From Ammonifex thiophilus (lineage in GTDB: Bacteria > Bacillota > Desulfotomaculia > Desulfotomaculales > Ammonificaceae), in NCBI RefSeq assembly GCF_003368535.1, contig NZ_QSLN01000002.1:1-64000 (forward strand): DNA of 64,000 bases. Reading direction: 5' to 3'. A program made the position numbers and the translations under genes. The notes beneath the pieces were generated by a model that did not search any database, was not told the origin of the DNA, and saw nothing but the letters and a program-made list of their open reading frames with translations. This document shows positions 25,233-33,816 of this stretch, in pieces (position 1 is the stretch's first letter; each line of letters starts with the position of its first letter).

Positions 25233-28066
25233 CTTCCCACCGCCTTAGAAGCAGGAGAGGATTCCGCCAGCACGCGGCGTAGATAGCGCCCAGTGTGGGA
25301 GTAGGGGTGGGCCGCTATCTCTTCTGGCGTGCCCACCGCCACCACTTCACCGCCCCGCTCTCCCCCTTCCGGCCCCAGGTCGATGATGTAGTCTGCTGTT
25401 TTGATCACGTCCAGGTTGTGCTCGATGACGATCACCGTGTTACCCCCGTCCACCAGCCGATGAAGCACGTCCAGGAGCTTAGCCACATCAGCGAAGTGCA
25501 ACCCTGTGGTGGGCTCATCCAGGATGTAAAGGGTGCGGCCTGTGGGCCGGCGGGAGAGCTCAGCGGCCAGCTTCACCCGCTGCGCCTCCCCGCCGGAGAG
25601 GGTGGTGGCTGGCTGCCCCAGCTTAATGTAGCCCAGACCTACATCCTGCAGGGTTTTGAGCTTACGGTAGATCTTCGGGAAGTTTTCAAAGAAACCTAAA
25701 GCTTCGTCCACCGTCATGTCCAGCACGTCGGCGATGCTCTTCCCCCTGAACTTGACCTCCAGCGTCTCCCGGTTATAGCGCTTTCCCTTGCAGACGGCGC
25801 AGGGCACGTAAACATCGGGAAGGAAGTGCATCTCTATTTTGACGATGCCGTCCCCGCGGCAGGCCTCACACCTGCCGCCCGGAACGTTGAAACTGAAGCG
25901 CCCCGGCTTGTAGCCCCGAACCTTGGCCTCCGGCAGCATGGCAAAAAGCTCCCGGATCTCGGTGAAAACACCAGTGTAGGTGGCCGGATTGGAGCGGGGA
26001 GTTCGACCTATGGGGGACTGGTCTACGTTGATCACTTTGTCCAGGTGCTCCAGGCCCTCCAGACGGTCGTAAGGGCCGGGGAGCTCCCGCGCCCCGTGCA
26101 GTTCCCGGACCAGTGCCCGATAGAGGATGTCGTTAACCAGGGTGCTTTTACCAGAGCCCGATACCCCCGTAACGCAGATGAAGAGACCCAGCGGGAAGGC
26201 CACGTCGATCCCCTTGAGGTTGTGAGCCCTGCACCCTTTGAGCTTGAGCCAGCGGTCGCCCGGGCGGCGGCGGGGGCACAAGGGAATACTCTTGCGCCCG
26301 CTCAAGTACTGGCCGGTCAGGGAGGTAGGGTGGCGCATGATCTCCGCCGGTGTTCCCGTGGCCACCACCTCTCCACCGTTGGCTCCTGCTCCCGGACCTA
26401 TGTCGATAACGTAGTCGGCCGCCAGGATGGTGTCCCGGTCGTGCTCCACCACGATGACCGTGTTGCCCAAGTCCCGCAGGCCTTTCAAGGTCTTGAGCAA
26501 ACGGTCGTGGTCACGCGGGTGAAGCCCGATGCTGGGCTCGTCCAGGATGTAGATCACCCCTACCAGGCCCGAGCCGATCTGGGTGGCCAGGCGCAGGCGC
26601 TGCGCCTCCCCGCCGGAGAGGGTGTTGGCCGCCCGGTCCAGGGTGAGGTAGTCGAGCCCCACGTCCATGAGGAAGCCCAACCGCGCCGTGAGCTCCTTCA
26701 ACACCCGGGAGGCGATTATGCTTTCCCGTTCGTCGAGTTCCAATCGGTGGAAGAATTCCAGCGCCTCCCGCACCGAGAGGGTGGTCACTTCATAGATGTT
26801 CTTACCTCCCACCTTAACGGCCAGGGCCTCCGGCCGGAGTCTGGCCCCCTTGCAGGCCTGGCAGGGGCGGGGGCGCATGAACTTCTCGATCTCGGCCCGC
26901 ACCTGATCGGAGGCAGTCTCCCGGTAGCGGCGCATGAGGTAAGGAATGACCCCCTCAAAGGAAGCTACGTACTCCCGGCGCCGGCCGTAAAGATCGTAGT
27001 GCACAAAGCGGACCCTTTCTCCGCCGGTACCGTAAAGAATGATCTGCTGGTGGTCCGGGTCGAGTTGCTCGTAAGGGATGTCAAGGGGGATTCCGTAATG
27101 ACGTGCCAGCCCCTCCAGCAGGTAAAACTGGTGGGTGAGCGCCGACCAGCCAGCCACCGCCCCTTCCTCCAGGGTGCGGCGAGGGTCCACCAGCAACTCC
27201 GGATCGATCTCCGGAAGCGCTCCCAGCCCCGTGCAGGCAGGGCAAGCCCCATAAGGGCTGTTGAAGGAGAAGAGCCGGGGAGAAAGCTCGGGCAGGCTCA
27301 CACCGCAGACGGGGCAGGCAAAAAGGCTGGAAAAGAGGTGCTCTTCCCCTCCCTCCACCAGCACCAGCGCCAGCCCCTCGGCGTACTTCAAGGCGGTCTC
27401 TAAAGCCTCGGCCAGACGGGAGCGGGCCGCCGGCTTCAATACCAGCCTGTCTATCACCAGCTCTATGTTGTGCTTCCGGTTTTTATCGAGCTTGATTTCC
27501 TCCTCCAGCTCCACGATCTCCCCGTCCACCCGCACCCGCACGAACCCCTGCTTACGCGCCTCGGCAAACACCCGGGTGTGCTCCCCTTTTTTACCCCTCA
27601 CCACCGGCGCCAGGACGTAAAGCCGGGTCCCCTCCGGGAGCTCTAGCAGGCGGTCCACCATCTGGGAGACCGTCTGGCTGGCAATGGGACGGCCGCACTC
27701 GGGGCAGTGTGGTCGCCCCACCCGGGCGAAGAGCAGACGTAGGTAGTCGTATATTTCGGTAACCGTAGCCACCGTGGAGCGAGGGTTGTGGCTGGTGGTC
27801 TTCTGGTCGATGGAAATGGCCGGGGAAAGCCCCTCAATGCCGTCCACGTCGGGTTTATCCATCTGACCCAGAAACTGCCGGGCGTAAGCGGAAAGGGATT
27901 CCACGTAGCGCCTCTGCCCTTCGGCGTAAATGGTGTCGAAGGCCAGCGAGGATTTGCCCGACCCGGAAAGCCCGGTGATGACTGTGAGCTTGTTCCGCGG
28001 TATGGCCACCGTTATGTTCTTTAAGTTGTGCACGCGCGCTCCGCGCACTATAATGGCGTCTTGCAT
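25229..28066 (-). CDS. uvrA: Excinuclease ABC subunit A
   Basis: A 945-residue damage-sensing ATPase. Two ABC modules carry Walker A motifs [14 protein letters not shown] and [14 protein letters not shown] and signatures [12 protein letters not shown] and [12 protein letters not shown]. Zinc modules include CPECGRP, CPVCGVS...CPACTG, CQACKG and CEACRGDG...CAVCKGKRY. The ATG at 28066 has AGAGGTG upstream; the frame opens nine bases earlier at a GTG. The start lies inside the last codons of uvrB, so the genes are coupled. Confidence 0.97.
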   Translation of the reverse strand: MQDAIIVRGARVHNLKNITVAIPRNKLTVITGLSGSGKSSLAFDTIYAEGQRRYVESLSAYARQFLGQMDKPDVDGIEGLSPAISIDQKTTSHNPRSTVATVTEIYDYLRLLFARVGRPHCPECGRPIASQTVSQMVDRLLELPEGTRLYVLAPVVRGKKGEHTRVFAEARKQGFVRVRVDGEIVELEEEIKLDKNRKHNIELVIDRLVLKPAARSRLAEALETALKYAEGLALVLVEGGEEHLFSSLFACPVCGVSLPELSPRLFSFNSPYGACPACTGLGALPEIDPELLVDPRRTLEEGAVAGWSALTHQFYLLEGLARHYGIPLDIPYEQLDPDHQQIILYGTGGERVRFVHYDLYGRRREYVASFEGVIPYLMRRYRETASDQVRAEIEKFMRPRPCQACKGARLRPEALAVKVGGKNIYEVTTLSVREALEFFHRLELDERESIIASRVLKELTARLGFLMDVGLDYLTLDRAANTLSGGEAQRLRLATQIGSGLVGVIYILDEPSIGLHPRDHDRLLKTLKGLRDLGNTVIVVEHDRDTILAADYVIDIGPGAGANGGEVVATGTPAEIMRHPTSLTGQYLSGRKSIPLCPRRRPGDRWLKLKGCRAHNLKGIDVAFPLGLFICVTGVSGSGKSTLVNDILYRALVRELHGARELPGPYDRLEGLEHLDKVINVDQSPIGRTPRSNPATYTGVFTEIRELFAMLPEAKVRGYKPGRFSFNVPGGRCEACRGDGIVKIEMHFLPDVYVPCAVCKGKRYNRETLEVKFRGKSIADVLDMTVDEALGFFENFPKIYRKLKTLQDVGLGYIKLGQPATTLSGGEAQRVKLAAELSRRPTGRTLYILDEPTTGLHFADVAKLLDVLHRLVDGGNTVIVIEHNLDVIKTADYIIDLGPEGGERGGEVVAVGTPEEIAAHPYSHTGRYLRRVLAESSPASKAVGS

Positions 28067-30093
28067 GCCGCACACCTCTTTTTACTTCTACCCCTTCCTC
28101 CGCGCACCTCCACTCCCCGCGCTACCAACTCAGCCCTGAGCTCCAGCCAGATGTCGCGCAACTGAGCCGCCAGCTCGAAATCCAGGCTCTTGGCCGCCTC
28201 GCGCATCTGTCGCTCATAAGCCGCCGCCAGGGACTTGAGTTTGGGAGTAGGGAGCTCCTTGGGTCGAATTTCGTAAACGCCCTTTTCCTCCGCCACCTTG
28301 GTAGCCTCGATGACTTCCCGCACCGGCTTCTCCACCGTGCGGGGGACGATACCGTGCTTCTGGTTGTATTCTATCTGCAGGCGCCGGCGGCGCTCCGTTT
28401 CCTCTATGGCTCGGCGCATCGACTCGGTAATCCGGTCGGCGTAAAGGATCACCAAGCCGTTGACGTTGCGGGCCGCCCGCCCCGCTATCTGGATAAGCGA
28501 GCGTTCCGAACGCAGGTAACCCTCCTTATCGGCGTCCAAGATGGCCACCAGACTAACTTCGGGCAGGTCCAGCCCCTCGCGAAGCAGGTTTATTCCCACC
28601 AAGACGTCAAAAACCCCCAGGCGCAGATCTCGGATGATGGCCATGCGCTCTAAAGCGTCGATATCGGCGTGGAGATACCGCACCTTTACCCCCATCTCCC
28701 GCAGGTAATCGGCCAGGTCTTCCGCCATCCGCTTGGTCAGGGTGGTTACCAGTACCCGCTCCCCTCGCGCCACCCGCTTCTTTATTTCCCCCAGTAAATC
28801 GTCTATCTGCCCCTTGGTCGGCCGCACCACCATGGGGGGATCCACCAGACCGGTGGGACGCACGATCTGCTCCACTATCTGCTCACTGTGCTCCAGTTCA
28901 TAAGGGCCAGGGGTGGCGGAGACGAAGATCACCTGATTCACCCGCTCGATGAACTCCTCGAACTTGAGGGGGCGGTTGTCGAAAGCCGAGGGGAGCCGGA
29001 AACCGTACTCCACCAGGGACTCTTTGCGGGAACGGTCCCCCTCGTACATGCCGTGCAGCTGCGGCACGGTCACGTGCGACTCGTCGATGAAGACCAAAAA
29101 GTCCGGGGGGAAGTAGTCGAGCAGGGTGTAAGGGGGCTCGCCCGGCGCCCTGCCCGTCAAGTAGCGAGAGTAGTTTTCGATGCCCTTGCAGTAGCCTACC
29201 TCCCGCAGCATTTCCAGATCGTAGCGCGTCCTGGTCTCCAGCCGCTGGGCCTCCAGAAGGCGCCCCTGAGCTTTGAACCAGGCCACTCGCTCGGCCAGCT
29301 CCTCCTCGATGGCCGCAATGATATTTTCCAGACGCTCCGGGGCGGTGACATAGTGGGTGGCCGGGAAGAAAGAAACGTGGTACCTCTCCCCTAGGATGTT
29401 GCCGGTCAGCGGGTCAAACTCCAGGATGCGCTCTACCTCGTCCCCGAAGAACTCCACCCGGATGGCCCTTTCGGAAGTGGAGGCGGGGAAAACGTCGAGC
29501 ACATCCCCCCGCACCCGGAACTTACCCCGGGTGAAATCTCCTTCGGTGCGCTCGTAGCGGATGCGGACGAGCTTCCGCAGTATGCTGTCGCGGTCGTAGC
29601 ACTCTCCTCGCCGCAGGGAAACCACCTGATCGCGGTAATCTACCGGATTACCCAGGCTGTAGATGCAGGACACGCTGGCCACGACGATGACGTCACGACG
29701 CTCCAGAACCGCTGCCGTGGCCGCGTGCCGGAGCTTGTCTATCTCTTCGTTGATGAGGGCGTCTTTCTCTATGTAGAGATCGGCCTGCGGCAGGTAGGCC
29801 TCCGGCTGATAGTAGTCGTAGTAGCTTATGAAGTACTCCACCGCATTTTCCGGGAAGAATTCCTTGAACTCACTGCAGAGCTGGGCCGCCAGGGTCTTGT
29901 TGGGAGCTATCACCAGGGTGGGCCGGTTGAGTTGGGCGATGACGTTGGCCATAGTAAAAGTTTTGCCCGAACCAGTAACCCCCAGCAGGGTCTGCATACG
30001 GTAACCTTTTCTGACCCCTTCCACCAGCTTGGCGATGGCCTGGGGCTGATCCCCTGCCGGAGCAAAGTCGGCCCTAAGCTTAAAAAGCCCCAT
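28048..30093 (-). CDS. uvrB: Excinuclease ABC subunit B
   Basis: The 681-residue damage-verification helicase of excision repair. Walker A is [14 protein letters not shown], the DEAD-like box is VFIDESHV, the beta-hairpin region spans [20 protein letters not shown], helicase motif VI is QIAGRAARN, and a C-terminal UVR motif near 630-665 docks UvrC. The tail RCAACKTPL is unusual: it carries two extra cysteines and overlaps the uvrA start. It is the first gene of the uvrB-A-C unit. Confidence 0.97.
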   Translation of the reverse strand: MGLFKLRADFAPAGDQPQAIAKLVEGVRKGYRMQTLLGVTGSGKTFTMANVIAQLNRPTLVIAPNKTLAAQLCSEFKEFFPENAVEYFISYYDYYQPEAYLPQADLYIEKDALINEEIDKLRHAATAAVLERRDVIVVASVSCIYSLGNPVDYRDQVVSLRRGECYDRDSILRKLVRIRYERTEGDFTRGKFRVRGDVLDVFPASTSERAIRVEFFGDEVERILEFDPLTGNILGERYHVSFFPATHYVTAPERLENIIAAIEEELAERVAWFKAQGRLLEAQRLETRTRYDLEMLREVGYCKGIENYSRYLTGRAPGEPPYTLLDYFPPDFLVFIDESHVTVPQLHGMYEGDRSRKESLVEYGFRLPSAFDNRPLKFEEFIERVNQVIFVSATPGPYELEHSEQIVEQIVRPTGLVDPPMVVRPTKGQIDDLLGEIKKRVARGERVLVTTLTKRMAEDLADYLREMGVKVRYLHADIDALERMAIIRDLRLGVFDVLVGINLLREGLDLPEVSLVAILDADKEGYLRSERSLIQIAGRAARNVNGLVILYADRITESMRRAIEETERRRRLQIEYNQKHGIVPRTVEKPVREVIEATKVAEEKGVYEIRPKELPTPKLKSLAAAYERQMREAAKSLDFELAAQLRDIWLELRAELVARGVEVRGGRGRSKKRCAACKTPL

Positions 30094-30125
30094 ATCCTGC
30101 CACCTGCCTCGACTTCATCCAAATT

Positions 30126-30154
30126 ATTATAGCACGTACCCAGCAGTAAGGCAG
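30126..30154 (-). promoter_or_regulatory. Probable promoter of uvrB-A-C
   Basis: On the minus strand a consensus TATAAT (30126-30131) lies about 35 bases before the uvrB start. The -35 region 17 bases upstream is CTGCCT (30149-30154), a weak match. No LexA box of the CGAACNNNNGTTCG type is visible next to it. Confidence 0.55.
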
Positions 30155-30229
30155 GCTGCAGGGGAAGAACGTATAAAATGCAGTCTTGGACTTGAGCGAA
30201 CGGTTGGTTCAACGCCCGAAGGACCAAGT

Positions 30230-30330
30230 GACGTCCTCCCCCGAATGAATTCGGGGGCATCCCTTTAAAGGGACGCGCGCAAGGTCTTTCCCTTGCGCTT
30301 CGGTTTGTGGACTCCGTGCCACCCCATGCG
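30230..30330 (-). ncRNA. TnpB right end / likely omega-RNA 3' region
   Basis: The tnpB 3' end runs into CCCTTTAAAGGG and a perfect 9-bp hairpin (30238-30257, arms CCCCCGAAT/ATTCGGGGG). This is typical of the right end of TnpB elements, where the guide RNA scaffold is encoded. The guide would be taken from the flank beyond 30235. The start of the RNA is not defined, and tnpB itself is broken. Confidence 0.45.
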
Positions 30331-31499
30331 GAGCGACAGGACCACAGGCCGCGCCACCCGGCCACTACTCCCCTTCACGGGAGATACCTCGTACGCCCTC
30401 TCGAAGATGTTTAAGGCGCCGTTCACGTCCGCCTGCGCCCTCCAGCCGCAGGAACACTCATAAAGCCCCCTGTGCTTCCGGTTGGAGGGCAGTACGCGCC
30501 CGCAGGCGTGACAGCGCACAGAAGTGTTCCTCTCATCCACATCGTCCCGGACCGCGATCCCCGCCAGAGCACCCTTGTACTTGAGCATGTTAATAAGCTC
30601 CCGGTACGGCCAGGCGTGCAGCCTCTGGTTGAGCCGGTCACCATAGTCGATGCTCTCGCGGATGCCGCAGAAGTCTCCGATGGCTATCTCCCCCACACCC
30701 CGCCTCACGCACTCCTCTATGAAGTGGGACGTGGCCGCGTGAAGGAGATACTCCACCTGAAGCTTTTCCTGGTGGGCCACCTCCCTCCACCTGCGGGAGT
30801 TTGGCTTAAGGCTTGCCCGCACCTTCTGCCAGTACCGCCTCACCGACTTGATGAACCTGCCGGAGTAGAGCAGCACGGTCCCGTCCTCGAAGGCGGCTGC
30901 CATGAGGATGGTTTCCCCCAGGTCCAGGGCAGCCCTCTTCATCCCAGGGTGCGGGTTCGCCTTCACCTCCACCACCAGACGGGCTTCTATCCGCCCGGAC
31001 ACCTTGTCGTAGGTGACGGAGAACTCCCGCACCCGCTCGTACTCCACGCCGGGACGGTGGGATATGCGGAAGGAGACTTCCCTCACCCCGTCTTCCCGTC
31101 CGGTGCCCAGAGAAACCGTGACCTTATCTCCTTCCACCTTGAAGCCGCTCTGGACGTACTTGAGCGGGGAGAGGTAGCTTTGACCTTACGAAATCCGGGA
31201 GCGCTGTGCTGCGTAAGCCCCTTTTTCTTGAGGGCAAAGAAGGACTTGTAGGCTTCCCTTACCTCGTCCCGCGTGAGCTGCACGGACATCGAGTAGTAGT
31301 CTTTTGCCCGGGGGAGTTCTTTTAAAATGCGGTTGAGGTTCCTGCGGGAAACATTTGCTTTTCCGGTCTCCTCGTACTCCTTCCAGAGGTGCCAGAGAAG
31401 ACCGTTGTAGACCTTGGTGGCGCAAAACATGGCGTCTTTGAGGACGGCCAGGGTCTTGGGGTCGGCGTGCACCTGGGCTTTGACGGTGACGAGGGGCAC
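30265..31499 (-). pseudogene. tnpB: TnpB RNA-guided endonuclease, frameshifted
   Basis: Two overlapping frames together spell one TnpB of about 410 residues. The upstream frame (GTG at 31499 to about 31180) gives the N-terminal part with FCATKVYNGLLWHLWKEYEE and ends properly at SAPGFRKVK. The second frame picks up at about 31175 with YLSPLKYVQSGFKVEGDKV and continues through the RuvC motif RAALDLGETILMAAAF, the zinc motif VRCHACGRVL...CSCG, and the terminal ADVNGALNIFER. One missing base near 31178 explains the break. In the second RuvC motif the sequence is IAIGDFCGI rather than the usual Glu-Asp-Leu. The protein was a guide-RNA-directed DNA nuclease; as it stands it should be inactive. Confidence 0.85.
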
Positions 31500-31515
31500 T
31501 CACGCTTCACCACCC

Positions 31516-32895
31516 TCAAGCGGCACTGGAGGCCCCGGCTTTTAAGCCTGGGGAGGAAAGCGCCGCAATTTTGAACTTCTCGTAACGCCAGCCGTCAAAA
31601 CGCTGGACGAGCCTGAAGCAACGCCAGGAAACGCCTTGGCACACCCGCCTGCCAGAGAGGTCCTTCAGGTCGAAGTACCCGCTCTGCCGCACGGCCACAT
31701 AGCCTATGTACCTTCCGGCATACTTCCCGGCGGGCACTTCCGCCATCACCAGATCGCCCGTCATGAAACCGAAGTAGAGCTTCCTTCCCGAACGGTGTCC
31801 CCTGGGAAAGCCGTGCCGGTCGGGGTTCGCCATCTGCCTCGTCCCGCGCCCCACAGCCCGGAAGACCTGCACGTATTCCGCGGTGACTTCCAGCCTGCCG
31901 GGCACTTCCCCCACACAGCAGGCATCAAAGTAGTGGGTTTTGGGGAGGCCAAACCTTGCCCGGTTATACTTGGTCCGGGCAGCGGTCGCGGTGAAGACAG
32001 GCAGGCCGAGCACTTTGAGCTTTTCTACCAGGACATACCGCGTGACGTTCATGCAGGCCGCGGCCTTCAAGGACTTCTTGAGCTGGGCCAGGACCCTCGG
32101 TATGTTTTCCGCCCGCTTCCTGTCAATTGCCCGCCCGGACTTCTTCAGCTCCTCCAGCCACTCCTGGAGAAGTTTGTTCCCCTTGGCCTGGTTGCACTCC
32201 CGGCAGGCCAGGGCGAGGTTGGAGACCCGGTCGGTCCCGCCCCTAGACTTCGGCACCACGTGGTCTACCTCCAGCGGCACGCCTTCCTTCCCGCAGTAGG
32301 CGCACCTCCGGCCGAACTTCTCCAGCAGGTACTTCCTGACCTCGTAGCCCTGGAGCTCTCCCTGCTGGTACTCGATGCCGGAAATCTCGGGGTTTTGCAG
32401 CTTCTGGGTGTCGAACCTGGCCGACTCCACCACGATTTCCGTGACGGGCAGCCAGCGGAGGAGTTTTCCGACCACCGAAAGTACCTGGTTTACGCGGGCC
32501 TCCGCGCTCGGCGGCAGCCAGCCCTCCGGCCTCCTGCGGTTCGAAAACCTGGGAACGCGGTACCTGGTATTGCGGCTCCGGCGGTCCCTCCTTACCTGCC
32601 TCCTGGAAAGGAGCTTCTCCGGTATGTCTGTGCGGTGGTGGACTTCGGCGAAGAAGACGACCACTTCTTTTTCTTCCGCCACCCGCACCGCGGAGATCCC
32701 GGTGACCTCATAGCCGGGGTCGATCTTGAGCCTGAGCGGCTGGAGAAAGGCTTCTTCTGCCATCCTGTCTTTGAGCCGGATGACAAAGGGCTCAAGCCGC
32801 ACCACCACGGCACGGCCCTGTTCCAGGAGCTTTCTCGCCCGCTTTTCAGTACAGGGCATGAGCGGTCTTCCCTTTCTGTCCAGCACGAAGACCAT
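31516..32895 (-). CDS. iscB: IscB RNA-guided nuclease (RuvC + HNH)
   Basis: This 459-residue protein has the full IscB order. The PLMP domain is at 1-45 (PLMPCTEKRARKLL); RuvC-I has D59 in LKIDPGYEVTGIS; the Arg-rich bridge helix RRQVRRDRRSRNTRYR covers 98-113; RuvC-II has E157 in EIVVESARFD. The HNH domain runs from CAYC at 198 through LEVDHVVPKSRGG (D211, H212) to CRECN at 231-235. RuvC-III is HYFD at 321-324, and a C-terminal TAM-interacting domain ends SSPGLKAGASS. All catalytic residues are present. Homologues use an omega-RNA to cut DNA and are the ancestors of Cas9. The ATG has AGGAGG nine bases upstream, inside a hairpin. No tnpA accompanies it. Confidence 0.95.
   Translation of the reverse strand: MVFVLDRKGRPLMPCTEKRARKLLEQGRAVVVRLEPFVIRLKDRMAEEAFLQPLRLKIDPGYEVTGISAVRVAEEKEVVVFFAEVHHRTDIPEKLLSRRQVRRDRRSRNTRYRVPRFSNRRRPEGWLPPSAEARVNQVLSVVGKLLRWLPVTEIVVESARFDTQKLQNPEISGIEYQQGELQGYEVRKYLLEKFGRRCAYCGKEGVPLEVDHVVPKSRGGTDRVSNLALACRECNQAKGNKLLQEWLEELKKSGRAIDRKRAENIPRVLAQLKKSLKAAACMNVTRYVLVEKLKVLGLPVFTATAARTKYNRARFGLPKTHYFDACCVGEVPGRLEVTAEYVQVFRAVGRGTRQMANPDRHGFPRGHRSGRKLYFGFMTGDLVMAEVPAGKYAGRYIGYVAVRQSGYFDLKDLSGRRVCQGVSWRCFRLVQRFDGWRYEKFKIAALSSPGLKAGASSAA
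31533..31553. repeat. Palindrome at the iscB/tnpB junction
   Basis: CCCCGGCTTTTAAGCCTGGGG is an imperfect inverted repeat. It encodes the last residues of IscB and lies just before tnpB. It resembles the outer palindrome at 33203-33223 and is probably the right end of the iscB unit or the left end of the tnpB unit. Confidence 0.55.
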
Positions 32896-33228
32896 ACTTT
32901 CTTTCCTCCTTTCGGAGGACCCCTTACGGGGCTTGTGACGGGCTGAGGCGGACTCTCCTCAGCCTCCCTCCTCGCCAATGTTACCGGGCGGCCTTCTCCC
33001 GGCGGCACTGCTCGCTACACCCCCAGCTCGCTGTTTAACCGCCGGGTTGCAAGGCCTGGAGCTGGAGGAGCACCTAAAGTCGTGCGAACTCTGGCTCTCC
33101 CCAGTAACGTAGGGCCTTCATCCCCTTGTCCTTCGGGTCAGGCCTCTGAGGCTGGTCATAGCGAGGCCCTTTTTAGGCCTGCGGCTGAAACCTGGAGGAC
33201 AAGCCCCCGGCTTCAGCCGTGGGGTCTA
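32896..33228 (-). ncRNA. HEARO / omega-RNA of IscB
   Basis: The 330 bases between the interrupted nucleotidyltransferase gene and iscB hold no gene but many complementary stretches. Reading 5' to 3' on the minus strand: the end palindrome, a conserved block GGATGAAGGCCCTACGTT, GTGCTCCTCCAGCTCCAGGC, a CCGCCGGG-rich multi-stem region, GGCTGAGG...CCTCAGCC (8 bp), CCCC-GTAA-GGGG, and TCCTCC-GAAA-GGAGGA ending just before the iscB start. This position and these features match HEARO RNAs, which serve as IscB guide RNAs with the guide at the 5' end. Two of its blocks recur at 56.3 kb. The 5' end is inferred. Confidence 0.82.
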
Positions 33229-33380
33229 TGACTATCCTCGGTTTGCTCCCCCCGAGCAAAGGAGCCATAAAGCGCCAAGCGCTTTACACCGAAACGTTCC
33301 CGCAGATAGGGCAATTCCGCCCGCAAAGTACGAAGTACTTCCTCTCTAGATTTCAGGTCGTTAAGAGTCAAAACTACCAT
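33213..33380 (-). pseudogene. MNT-type nucleotidyltransferase, 5' fragment interrupted by the IscB element
   Basis: An ATG at 33380, preceded by GAAGGAGA, opens a frame of 55 codons. It reads MVVLTLNDLKSREEVLRTL, then LPYLRERFGVKRLALYGSFA and RGEQTEDS. This is the start of a minimal nucleotidyltransferase (MntA/antitoxin type), which would continue with the catalytic DIDLLV motif. Instead the frame enters the element at about 33230, adds HRPHG and stops at a TGA in the end palindrome. The catalytic aspartates are lost. No HEPN toxin partner is seen nearby, and the 3' part of the gene is not found past 30230. Confidence 0.8.
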
Positions 33381-33433
33381 TCTCCTTCCATCGTTCTCCC
33401 CTACAACAAAAAATTATAACCGCCGGCCAAAAA

Positions 33434-33463
33434 GAAAAAAGGGCCAGGTCACCTGGCCTTAGG
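33434..33463 (-). terminator. Terminator of the 81-residue hypothetical gene
   Basis: On the minus strand GGCCAGGT and ACCTGGCC form a perfect stem followed by CTTTTTTCTTTTT. It lies just past the stop at 33479 and upstream of the interrupted nucleotidyltransferase gene. Confidence 0.88.
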
Positions 33464-33478
33464 GATGGGGGTTGTATG

Positions 33479-33724
33479 TTAAAGTGTTGCCGGGATGGCG
33501 CAGTCTAATCGCCCTTTTTCTTCACCACTAGGCTCTAGCCTACGGAACCACTCCCAGAAGCGCTCCGGCTCGTCCGTGTCGAAGGCCATGACCAGATCCT
33601 TCTCCTTTACCAGCACCACCCAACCTTCCGGACCGCTCACTTCGTACCACTTGGTCCCCGGAACCGGTCTCAGCTTGTACCCTGCTGCCTCCAGCAGGGC
33701 GAAGACGGCACTCAGCTTGGTCAT
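33479..33724 (-). CDS. Hypothetical protein with its own promoter and terminator
   Basis: An 81-residue soluble protein, MTKLSAVFALLEAAGYKLRP... with a Trp-rich second half (WYEVSGPEGWVVL, RFWEWFRRLEP). No family recognised. The ATG at 33724 has GGTGAGG a few bases upstream; the frame opens 12 bases earlier. A near-perfect sigma-A promoter precedes it and a strong terminator follows, so this is very likely a real, well-expressed single-gene unit. It sits between argH and the interrupted nucleotidyltransferase gene. A DNA- or ligand-binding small protein is possible, but nothing in the sequence decides it. Confidence 0.65.
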   Translation of the reverse strand: MTKLSAVFALLEAAGYKLRPVPGTKWYEVSGPEGWVVLVKEKDLVMAFDTDEPERFWEWFRRLEPSGEEKGRLDCAIPATL

Positions 33725-33787
33725 GGGCCTCACCACCTTACGGGCCCGTCGCCCGTCTACTTGTGAAAGATGACACTTTCATTATTC

Positions 33788-33816
33788 ATAATAGCCGGAA
33801 CCCTTTCTCTTGTCAA
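33788..33816 (-). promoter_or_regulatory. Promoter of the 81-residue hypothetical gene
   Basis: On the minus strand a perfect TTGACA (33811-33816), a 17-base spacer and TATTAT (33788-33793). The -35 box overlaps the argH stop codon. Confidence 0.85.

Larger units (their letters stand above)
30230..33231 (-). mobile_element. Composite IS200/IS605-type element: HEARO - iscB - broken tnpB
   Basis: Read on the minus strand the order is an end palindrome (33203-33223), a HEARO/omega-RNA region, iscB, a second palindrome (31533-31553), a frameshifted tnpB, and a terminal palindrome (30238-30257). All three palindromes are GC-rich arms around AT-rich loops, as at the ends of IS200/IS605 elements. 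No TnpA transposase is present, so the element would need one in trans. The outer left end falls within a MNT nucleotidyltransferase gene after its EDS codons. The rest of that gene is not found beyond the other end, which points to a deletion or a second event there. Exact ends are inferred. Confidence 0.75.

Noticed and set aside
25826-27403. Long plus-strand frame opposite uvrA
   Set aside because: Shadow of a GC-rich conserved gene.
31636-32946. Long plus-strand frame opposite iscB
   Set aside because: Antisense shadow: Pro/His/Gly-rich with no recognisable domain, while the minus strand encodes all IscB motifs.
30230-33231. CRISPR array or Cas9 locus
   Set aside because: No direct repeats with spacers and no Cas1/Cas2; the 459-residue protein with a PLMP domain is IscB, not Cas9.
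33219-33419. Plus-strand 66-codon frame
   Set aside because: Antisense shadow of the interrupted nucleotidyltransferase fragment, whose minus-strand translation matches a known motif.
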